Shown here piece by piece: positions 1 through 4,662 of a DNA stretch of 6,948 nt (position 1 is its first letter; each line of letters starts with the position of its first letter). This stretch comes from DASPTB01 sp035623615 (GTDB lineage: Bacteria; Actinomycetota; UBA4738): positions 1-6,948 of the forward strand of contig DASPTB010000302.1 of the NCBI GenBank assembly GCA_035623615.1, written 5' to 3'. The notes under the pieces are model-generated. The model was not told where the DNA came from, made no database searches, and worked only from the letters and a program-made list of their open reading frames with translations. Made by a program: the position numbers and the translations under genes.

Positions 1-232
1 GTACGGTTGGGAAGGCCAACTAGCTGTGCGGGTGGGGAGGCTCGGGAGGCCCCAAAGCCCAACGAAAGGGGCGATCATAAGGAAACCGAGACAGCCGTGA
101 GAGGTTGCTCGGGGCGCTTGGCCCGAGGGGTCGAAGGTGGCGGCCGGCTTCGGTCGGCAGCGAGCCGGAGGTCCCTCGGGCCTCTACCTTTTCCGGCCGT
201 CCGGCCCTGACCGTCCGGTCCGGACGCCTGCC
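1..232 (+). other. Non-coding, hairpin-rich region; candidate structured RNA or leader (unassigned)
   Basis: I find no believable protein here: the frames that stay open give Arg/Gly/Ser-rich translations typical of GC-rich non-coding DNA. The plus strand can fold into a series of hairpins. GTTGG 6-10 pairs with CCAAC 16-20. CTCGG 41-45 pairs with CCGAG 86-90 and encloses GCCCC 49-53/GGGGC 68-72. CTCGGG 108-113 pairs with CCCGAG 122-127. GCCGGC 143-148 pairs with GTCGGC 153-158 around a UUCG tetraloop. A terminator-like hairpin follows at 164-197. The A-rich loop 54-67 also carries CCCAAC (58-63), which could pair with GTTGGG at 6-11. I do not recognise SRP RNA, RNase P RNA, tmRNA or a common riboswitch. 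It could be the 3' part of an independent small RNA or the leader of the proline operon. Chance hairpins are common at this GC content. Confidence 0.3.
164..197 (+). terminator. Possible intrinsic terminator or attenuator hairpin before the proline operon
   Basis: GAGG (168-171) and CC (173-174) pair with GGCCTC (179-184) around a short loop with one bulged T. TTTT follows at 189-192. A competing outer pairing exists: GCCGGA 164-169 with TCCGGC 192-197. The first form looks like a short intrinsic terminator; the second would bury the T run. The T run is short and starts four bases after the stem, so termination strength is doubtful. Confidence 0.35.
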
Positions 233-238
233 TATACT
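233..238 (+). promoter_or_regulatory. Candidate -10 box of the proline operon
   Basis: TATACT matches the TATAAT-type -10 at five of six positions and stands out in a GC-rich stretch. A transcription start about 7 bases downstream (near 245) would leave a leader of about 24 bases containing GGAGG (256-260) before the GTG start at 269. No convincing -35 lies at standard spacing; CTGACC at 207-212 resembles one but is 20 bases away. Confidence 0.45.
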
Positions 239-268
239 CCCGATCGTGCTGCAGCGGAGGTCGTCGGC

Positions 269-1201
269 GTGACGGGAGCGATCCGCGGTCCGATCCTGTG
301 GGTCACCGAGCAGCCCGTCGTGCGCCGCGTGATGCAGGGCTCGGCCGTCGGGAGGCGGTTCGCCGGCAGGTTCGTTGCGGGGGACTCGCTCGACGACGGG
401 ATCGCCGCCGCCCGGCAGCTCGCCGGCGCGGGGATCGCCACCCTCCTCGATCACCTCGGCGAGAACGTGTCGTCCGGGGACCAGGCCGCCGCCGCCGCCG
501 ACGCCTACATCCAGGCCATCCGCCGCAGCCGGGAGACGGCGGGAATCGACTGCATCGTCTCGGTCAAGCTCACGCAGCTCGGCCTGGACACCGGTGTGGA
601 CGTCTGCGCCGAGAACATGGTGCGCGTGCTCCAGGCAGCCGAGGAGCAGGACCCGCCGCTTCGCGTGATGATCGACATGGAGGCGAGCGAGTACGTCGAC
701 CGCACGCTCGACGTCTACCTCGCGCTCCGTTCCCGGCATCCGGTGGGCGTCGCGCTCCAGTCGTATCTGCGACGGACCGCAGCCGACGCCGATCGCATCG
801 CCGGGCCCGACGCAGTGGTGCGCATGACGAAGGGCGCGTACCTCGAGCCGAAGGAGCTCGCCTTCCAGCGGCGGGACGAGGTCTCGCGCAGCTACGTCTC
901 GGTGACGAAGGCGCTTCTGGAACGCGGCAGCGCCGTGCACCTGGCCACGCACGACGAGCGGCTCGTGACCGGCGCGCAGGAGTACCTGCACCGGACCGGC
1001 ACCGCCCGCGAGCGCTACGAGTTCCAGATGCTCTACGGGATCCGGCGGGACCTTCAGGCCCGGCTTGTCGAAGCGGGGGAGCCCGTGCGTGTGTACGTTC
1101 CGTACGGCACGCAGTGGTACCCCTATCTGACGAGGCGCCTGGCCGAGCGGCCCGCCAACGTATGGTTCTTCCTGTCGAACGCCCTGCGCGTGCGGGGTTG
1201 A
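269..1201 (+). CDS. Proline dehydrogenase, monofunctional FAD-dependent (PRODH)
   Basis: This enzyme oxidises L-proline to 1-pyrroline-5-carboxylate (P5C) with FAD and passes electrons to the quinone pool, normally at the inner face of the membrane. The 310-residue product has the length of monofunctional bacterial PRODH and its beta/alpha-barrel signatures in order: LLDHLGENV 59-67, SVKLTQLGLD 98-107, IDMEAS 135-140, VALQSYLRRT 161-170, a KGAYLEP segment 188-194 (family form RLVKGAYxE), LATHDERL 225-232, FQMLYGIR 252-259, and the C-terminal YPYLTRRLAERPAN segment 284-297. Its paired arginines 289-290 match those that bind the proline carboxylate in the family. I chose the GTG at 269 because GGAGG lies 8 bases upstream; the ATG at 137 would add 44 atypical residues and precede the TATACT box. 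The gene ends 16 bp before proC, so the two are very probably co-transcribed. No P5C dehydrogenase is in the window, and there is no PutA-type fusion. Confidence 0.95.
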   Translation: MTGAIRGPILWVTEQPVVRRVMQGSAVGRRFAGRFVAGDSLDDGIAAARQLAGAGIATLLDHLGENVSSGDQAAAAADAYIQAIRRSRETAGIDCIVSVKLTQLGLDTGVDVCAENMVRVLQAAEEQDPPLRVMIDMEASEYVDRTLDVYLALRSRHPVGVALQSYLRRTAADADRIAGPDAVVRMTKGAYLEPKELAFQRRDEVSRSYVSVTKALLERGSAVHLATHDERLVTGAQEYLHRTGTARERYEFQMLYGIRRDLQARLVEAGEPVRVYVPYGTQWYPYLTRRLAERPANVWFFLSNALRVRG

Positions 1202-1217
1202 CGTGGAGGTGTGAGCC

Positions 1218-2063
1218 GTGAGTGATGACCGTGCGGGAGATCGAAGGGTTGCGTTCCTCGGCGGCGGCCGCATGGGCGAGGCGCTGGCCTCGGGGATCGT
1301 TCGCTCGGGCGGGCGAACCAAGGACGAGCTGATCGTGTCGTGCCGGCGCGAGGAGCGCGCGGCCGAGCTCGAAGAACGGCTGGGCGTCCAGGCGACGCTG
1401 CACAACCCGGAGGCGGTGTCCTGGGCCGACACCGTCGTGCTCATGGTCAAGCCGCAGGACATGGAGACCTTGCTCGGCCAGATCGCGGGAGCGGTCGAGC
1501 CCCGGCACCTGGTGATCTCGTTCGCGGCGGGAATCCGGACGTCGTTCATCGAAGGGCTGCTGCCACCGGGGATCCCGGTGGTCCGGACCATGTCCAACGT
1601 GCCCGTGCTCGTCGACGAGGCGATGACGGTCGTGAGCCCGGGATCCTCCGCGACCGACAAGCACCTGATGGTGGCCGAGGAGCTGCTGTCCGCGGTCGGC
1701 AGGGTGATCCGGCTCCCCGAGAAGCACCAGGACGCCGTGACGGCGACGAGCGGGTCGGGCCCCGCATACTTCTTCCTGCTCGCCGAGGCGATGATCGAGG
1801 CGTGCATCCTGCTCGGTCTCTCCCGCGACGTGGCCACCGAGTTGATCATCCAGACGATGCTCGGATCGGCGAAGATGCTGCGCGACACCGGACGCCACCC
1901 CGTGGAGCTGCGGGAGATGGTGACCTCCCCGGGCGGAACGACGATCGCGGCGATCCGTCACTTGGAGGAGGCCGGTGTGCGGGCGGCGTTCCTCAACGCC
2001 ATCGACGCGGCCTGCAAGCGAAGCGCCGAGCTCGCGGTTGGGGGCGACCCGGCCGAGCGTTGA
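1218..2063 (+). CDS. proC: Pyrroline-5-carboxylate reductase
   Basis: The cytoplasmic enzyme reduces P5C to L-proline with NAD(P)H, the last step of proline synthesis. The 281-residue product is the usual length. It begins with a Rossmann strand and dinucleotide loop, VAFLGGGRMGEALASGI at 11-27. It then has VKPQ 78-81, the SGSGPAYFF segment 178-186, and the P5CR signature SPGGTT 237-242 followed by IAAIRHLEE in the C-terminal dimerisation domain. The GTG start at 1218 is supported by GGAGGTG at 1205-1211. The gene follows proline dehydrogenase by 16 bp, so enzymes that run proline/P5C interconversion in opposite directions appear to share one transcript. A small basic protein gene follows 47 bp downstream. 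The identification is secure; the reason for the pairing is not known from the sequence. Confidence 0.97.
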   Translation: MSDDRAGDRRVAFLGGGRMGEALASGIVRSGGRTKDELIVSCRREERAAELEERLGVQATLHNPEAVSWADTVVLMVKPQDMETLLGQIAGAVEPRHLVISFAAGIRTSFIEGLLPPGIPVVRTMSNVPVLVDEAMTVVSPGSSATDKHLMVAEELLSAVGRVIRLPEKHQDAVTATSGSGPAYFFLLAEAMIEACILLGLSRDVATELIIQTMLGSAKMLRDTGRHPVELREMVTSPGGTTIAAIRHLEEAGVRAAFLNAIDAACKRSAELAVGGDPAER

Positions 2064-2073
2064 CCTGCCGGGG

Positions 2074-2083
2074 GCACCGGTGC
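2074..2083. repeat. Perfect 10-bp palindrome between proC and the microprotein gene
   Basis: GCACCGGTGC is self-complementary and sits in the 47-bp gap after proC. It is flanked by CGTTG (2058-2062) and CAACG (2083-2087), which could extend a cruciform or RNA stem around it. It could be a protein-binding site or an mRNA processing stem, or chance in GC-rich DNA. Confidence 0.3.
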
Positions 2084-2110
2084 AACGTCCCGACGACGCG
2101 GAGGTTACCA

Positions 2111-2227
2111 ATGGGCAGAGGGGATCGGAAGCGGGTCCGGTGGGCGCACGACCGGGAGAAGCGGAAGAAGGAGCGCGAGGAGCGCCAGGCGAAGGAGCGC
2201 GGCGCGGAGAAGAAGAAGCGCTCCTGA
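2111..2227 (+). CDS. 38-residue highly basic microprotein downstream of proC
   Basis: The start is well supported: GGAGG at 2100-2104 stands 6 bases before the ATG. The 38-residue product begins MGRGDRKRVRW and continues as an unbroken charged helix-like stretch rich in R, K and E. By count it has 10 Arg, 8 Lys, 6 Glu and 2 Asp (net about +10), one Trp at residue 11 and no Cys. I cannot assign a family. The MG(K/R)GDR opening resembles the start of the small ribosomal protein bTHX, but the rest does not match it. From memory, mycobacteria also carry a very short basic peptide of the AURKAIP1/COX24 type near proC, so an RNA- or ribosome-binding role is a reasonable inference. It is probably the last gene of the proline operon. 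The E/K/R-rich tail (residues 15-37) predicts a single charged helix. The function is unknown. Confidence 0.7.
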   Translation: MGRGDRKRVRWAHDREKRKKEREERQAKERGAEKKKRS

Positions 2228-2232
2228 CGCCG

Positions 2233-2306
2233 GCCGCCGGCGCACCCGTCCGACACCGTTCCTCGGCCGGCGGCGGCGGATCAAATTAGGGCCGACCGGC
2301 CCGTTT
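2233..2306 (+). terminator. Two GC-rich hairpins after the proline operon; possible terminator
   Basis: GCCGCCGGC (2233-2241) pairs with GCCGGCGGC (2266-2274) as a 9-bp stem with a 24-base loop. A second stem, GGGCC 2289-2293/GGCCC 2298-2302 with a four-base loop, is followed by GTTT. Neither has a long T run, so termination is a weak inference. The position, just after the microprotein stop and before the next operon, is right. The AT-rich patch TCAAATTA at 2281-2288 between the stems could instead be part of a promoter for the downstream pair. Confidence 0.3.
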
Positions 2307-2354
2307 CCCGCGGCCCTGCCGCCCTCATCCGGCTCTCAGGTGGGCGGTCGATCA

Positions 2355-2375
2355 TCTCTCGGTGACCTCGAGAGA
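2355..2375. repeat. Perfect 7-bp inverted repeat enclosing the MauE-like start codon
   Basis: TCTCTCG (2355-2361) and CGAGAGA (2369-2375) are exact inverted repeats around a seven-base spacer, GTGACCT. The spacer begins with the proposed GTG start codon at 2362. As RNA this would present the start codon in the loop of a stable hairpin. As DNA it has the form of a short operator. No good ribosome binding site precedes the GTG (the nearest, AGGTGGG at 2339-2345, is too far), which makes the element more likely to matter for expression. Confidence 0.5.
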
Positions 2376-2877
2376 GGCGACGCGGCCGTCGGCGACCCCG
2401 CGCGCGGGTAGCGGCGCGCGCCGCCCCGTGCTGCTGTGGGTTTCGACGTGCGTCCGTTTGGCGTTGGGCGCCGTGTGGCTGTGGGCGGCGCTGGCGAAGA
2501 TCCTCGATCCGGCGCAGTCCGTGATCGCCGTGCGCGCTTACCGGTTGCTGCCGGAGGCGCTCGTGCGCCCGGTGGCGTGGGGACTTCCCTTTCTCGAGCT
2601 CGCCGTCGCCGTTCTCCTGTTGCTCGGGATCCGCACCCGCCTCGCGGCGTGGCTCTCGCTCGGGCTCCTGTGCGTGTTCGTCGCGGCCGTCGCGTCGGCG
2701 TGGGCGCGGGGACTGTCGATCTCCTGCGGATGCTTCGGCGGCGGCGGCGTCGCCGCGGGTGTCGACTGGACGACGTATGCGAAGGAGATCGTGCGCGACG
2801 CCGGCCTGATGGTGCTGTCGGCGTGGCTCGTGTGGCGGCCGCAGAGCCGCCTCGCCGTGGAGGTGGAACGAGGATGA
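2362..2877 (+). CDS. MauE/DoxX-like redox-associated membrane protein
   Basis: This is a 171-residue integral membrane protein with about four hydrophobic segments: roughly 23-45, 68-90, 94-114 and 147-158. Family features are AYRLLPE at 59-65, the LPFLELA motif (75-81) and a short CxC motif, SCGCFGG at 121-127, in the loop before the last helix. MauE was named for methylamine dehydrogenase maturation, where it is thought to help form disulfides. Relatives often sit beside thioredoxin-fold proteins. Here the stop overlaps the start of a DsbA-like gene as ATGA, so translation is probably coupled and the pair may act on disulfides outside the membrane. No mau genes are nearby, so a role in methylamine use is not supported. 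The start is uncertain: GTG 2362 lies in a hairpin loop with no good ribosome binding site, and GTG 2428 would also retain the first helix. A GATCAT at 2350-2355 would allow leaderless initiation. Confidence 0.8.
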   Translation: MTSREATRPSATPRAGSGARRPVLLWVSTCVRLALGAVWLWAALAKILDPAQSVIAVRAYRLLPEALVRPVAWGLPFLELAVAVLLLLGIRTRLAAWLSLGLLCVFVAAVASAWARGLSISCGCFGGGGVAAGVDWTTYAKEIVRDAGLMVLSAWLVWRPQSRLAVEVERG

Positions 2878-3659
2878 GCTCGAAGTCGAGAACGAAGAGC
2901 CGCGGCCCCCACCCCAAGAGGACCACGGCGCATCCGCCGGCGCGCGCGAAGCAGGCGTCGCGACCGCCCGTGAAAGGGCCGAACCGCGCGGCACGGCGGC
3001 GCGGCGAGACGGGCCCGTCGTGGCGGAGATCGGCACTCGTCCTCGCTGTCATCGTCGTAGCCGTCGGGGTCGGCGTTGCGGTGCAGGCGCTGCGGGCGTC
3101 GCGGAGCACGGGGGCGCTCACCCGGCCCTCGTTCGCGGCGTCGAACGGCGCCGTGACCGAGGGGGACGCGACCGCGAAGGTCACCGTCACCGAGTACGGC
3201 GACTTCCAGTGCCCGCACTGTCGCGAGCTGCAGCTGACGGTCGGGCCGACGATCCAGAAGCTCGTCGCCGACCACTCGATCCGGTTCTCCTACGTTCCGA
3301 TGGCGTTCCTGGGCAGCGAGAGCGGGCTCGCGTCGAACGCGGCGTACTGCAGCGGCAGGGATTCGTTCTGGGCGTACCGCGACTACCTTTTCGCGCACCA
3401 GGCGCCCGAGAACTCGGGCGCCCTCACGACGCAGACGCTGACGTCGTTCGGTTCGGCGGTCGGCGTCACGAGTCCGAGCTTCGCCTCGTGCGTCGAGGGC
3501 CGGACGTACCTGCCGTTCGTGCAGCACGTCACCGACCTCGCGTCGCAGGCGGGCGTGAACCAGACGCCCACGCTGTTCATCGACGGGAAGCCCGCCCCGC
3601 CGAGCGCGTACACCGCGGCGGGGTTGACGGCCGCGGTGCGTGCAGCGGCGTCCGCCTAG
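2874..3659 (+). CDS. DsbA-like thioredoxin-fold protein, membrane-anchored, CPHC active site
   Basis: The 261-residue product has a basic, proline-rich cytoplasmic head (1-52), one membrane anchor (about 53-73) and an extracytoplasmic DsbA-type thioredoxin domain (about 90-255). The active site is YGDFQCPHCREL, with cysteines at 113 and 116, and the cis-proline loop is NQTPTLFIDGK with Pro232. Two further cysteines, in AAYCSGRDSFW and SFASCVEG, fit the second disulfide seen in some actinobacterial DsbA-like proteins. The role is probably oxidation or isomerisation of disulfides in exported proteins. The ATG at 2874 is chosen because GGAGGTGG (2859-2866) precedes it and it overlaps the MauE-like stop (ATGA). 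The frame is open further upstream, but that part is a shadow of the MauE-like gene. No DsbB or VKOR gene is in the window, so the MauE-like neighbour is the natural candidate partner. The TAG stop shares CTAG with the opposing FAH gene. Confidence 0.9.
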   Translation: MSSKSRTKSRGPHPKRTTAHPPARAKQASRPPVKGPNRAARRRGETGPSWRRSALVLAVIVVAVGVGVAVQALRASRSTGALTRPSFAASNGAVTEGDATAKVTVTEYGDFQCPHCRELQLTVGPTIQKLVADHSIRFSYVPMAFLGSESGLASNAAYCSGRDSFWAYRDYLFAHQAPENSGALTTQTLTSFGSAVGVTSPSFASCVEGRTYLPFVQHVTDLASQAGVNQTPTLFIDGKPAPPSAYTAAGLTAAVRAAASA

Positions 3660-4561
3660 AGGAGCGACAGGCGAGTCACGACACCGCCGGGCGACCGGGG
3701 AGTCAGGCGCCGCCGGGGAACGCCCGGCCGCCCGAGCGTGTTGCGCAGCACGCCGATCCCATCGGTCTCGAGCTCGACGGCCTGGCCGGGCTGCAGCCGC
3801 CGTCCGACGTCGTGGCCACGGCCGCCGGTGAACGTGCCGGAGGTGTAGACGTCGCCGGGCAGGACCTCCTCGTCGCGAGAGACGTACGCGATGAGCTCCG
3901 AGAAGCTCCACCGCGCGTCGCGAAGGTTCCCCGCGGACCAGACGTCCCCGTCCACGCGCGCGACGAGTGGAAGGTCGGAGGGGTCGAGGTCGTCGGCGGT
4001 GACGATGCACGGCCCGATCGACGTCGCGAAGTCGGAGCTCTTGGCCGGCCCGAGCCCGCCGGCCGTTTCGGCGCGGCGTACGTCGCGTGCGCACCAGTCG
4101 TTCACGAGCGTGTAACCGAACACGACGCGGCTCGCGTCGCCGGGGGAGAGGTCGCGGCCCGGCTTGCCGACGACGCAGCCGACGGAGACCTCGTAGTCGA
4201 GTTCCTGCGTGAACTCGGGCCACGGCACCTCCTCGTCGGGCCCGACCACGCTCCGATGATTTCCCTTGTAGTACACCGGCATCTCGTGCGCCCGCTCGTA
4301 CGCGAGGAAGTTCCGCATCGACGACGGCAGGAGCGGCGCGAGCAGGCGCGCACCCGGGACCGTGAACTCCTCGACCACGTCAGGGTCCGAGAGCATGTCT
4401 CGAGCGGCGTCGAGCGTCGTGCCGCCGCTTCGGGCGACGAGGGCCTCCAGGGTGGCGGGGAAGGCCGGGTGGCCGACCGCGTCGTGCAGGTCGACGACCG
4501 CTCCCTCCACCCACGCGCCGAGGCGCCGCGCGCCCATTCGGTCATAGGTGACGAGCTTCAT
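3656..4561 (-). CDS. Fumarylacetoacetate hydrolase (FAH) family protein
   Basis: FAH-superfamily enzymes hydrolyse, decarboxylate or isomerise beta-keto acids and related diones using a divalent metal, often in aromatic or sugar-acid breakdown. This 301-residue protein has the two-part family plan: an N-terminal lobe opening MKLVTYD (1-70), then the catalytic fold from about 78. Visible motifs are PVYYKGNHRSVVGPDEEV 95-112, ELDYEV 120-125, FGYTLVNDWCARD 148-160, GPAKSSDFATSIGP 171-184, and a GDVYTSGTFTGG segment near the C-terminus. The metal site is usually E-x-E in the DYExEL motif plus D in NDxxARD. Here Glu124 and Asp155 are present but position 126 is Ser (TCC at 4186-4184). A further ligand position in some members appears to be Asn84. 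Substrate and activity therefore cannot be inferred. An in-frame TGA two codons upstream fixes the ATG as the first start. The gene runs against dsbA-like and away from the CPBP gene, so it is probably monocistronic. Confidence 0.9.
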   Translation of the reverse strand: MKLVTYDRMGARRLGAWVEGAVVDLHDAVGHPAFPATLEALVARSGGTTLDAARDMLSDPDVVEEFTVPGARLLAPLLPSSMRNFLAYERAHEMPVYYKGNHRSVVGPDEEVPWPEFTQELDYEVSVGCVVGKPGRDLSPGDASRVVFGYTLVNDWCARDVRRAETAGGLGPAKSSDFATSIGPCIVTADDLDPSDLPLVARVDGDVWSAGNLRDARWSFSELIAYVSRDEEVLPGDVYTSGTFTGGRGHDVGRRLQPGQAVELETDGIGVLRNTLGRPGVPRRRLTPRSPGGVVTRLSLL

Positions 4562-4562
4562 T

Positions 4563-4579
4563 CTTCACACGCTTCACAC
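4563..4579 (-). repeat. Tandem GTGTGAAG repeat next to the FAH start codon
   Basis: On the minus strand the sequence before the FAH ATG reads GTGTGAAG-C-GTGTGAAG-A-ATG, two exact 8-base copies with a 9-base period. The GAAG part is the only candidate for a ribosome binding site, so the unit may have been duplicated around it, or it may be a regulator site overlapping the leader. Confidence 0.4.
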
Positions 4580-4590
4580 AGGGGGACCGG

Positions 4591-4596
4591 ATGATA
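4591..4596 (-). promoter_or_regulatory. Candidate -10 box for the FAH gene
   Basis: Read on the minus strand this is TATCAT, four of six matches to the -10 consensus including TA..AT, about 30 bases upstream of the FAH ATG. A start near 4584 would give a leader of about 22 bases that includes the GTGTGAAG repeat. No clear -35 is visible in the GC-rich sequence upstream. Confidence 0.35.
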
Positions 4597-4648
4597 CGCC
4601 CGGTCGCGCGGCCGACGGTGGAGGCAGGGAAAAGAACAACCCTGGAAT

Positions 4649-4654
4649 TAGGAT
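4649..4654 (+). promoter_or_regulatory. Candidate -10 box for leaderless transcription of the CPBP gene
   Basis: TAGGAT has the actinobacterial TAnnnT form and ends 8 bases before the ATG at 4663. A transcription start would therefore fall at or just before the start codon, giving a leaderless mRNA. This fits the absence of a Shine-Dalgarno sequence upstream of 4663. No good -35 is seen. Confidence 0.4.
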
Positions 4655-4662
4655 GGCTGACC

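Noticed and set aside
74..79. TATGAT on the minus strand as a promoter reading out of the left edge
   Set aside because: There is no -35 at suitable spacing and no gene visible to its left in the window. It lies within the inner loop of a predicted plus-strand structure.
7..210. Possible 67-residue protein at the left edge
   Set aside because: It has no ribosome binding site and a biased Arg/Gly/Ser composition, and it overlaps stable hairpins and a terminator-like stem. Treated as non-coding.
1..232. A known RNA (SRP RNA, RNase P RNA, tmRNA, or cobalamin, TPP, glycine or c-di-GMP riboswitch)
   Set aside because: I compared remembered consensus motifs of these classes and none matched, so no family name was given.
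137..268. Longer N-terminus for proline dehydrogenase from ATG 137
   Set aside because: The extra 44 residues do not look like the family and precede the TATACT box. The GTG at 269 has GGAGG at good spacing.
20..1888. Very long open frame on the minus strand (622 codons)
   Set aside because: It lies opposite proline dehydrogenase and proC, whose motifs are unmistakable. Its translation is Arg/Ser/His/Pro-rich with no recognisable domain, as expected of a GC-rich shadow.
570..2111. Second long minus-strand frame over the proline operon
   Set aside because: It is antisense to PRODH and proC, Arg/Ala-rich and without motifs.
2538..4223. Long minus-strand frame across the MauE-like and DsbA-like genes
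   Set aside because: It is a shadow of two well-supported plus-strand genes and overlaps the real FAH gene in another frame. The translation is Arg-rich.
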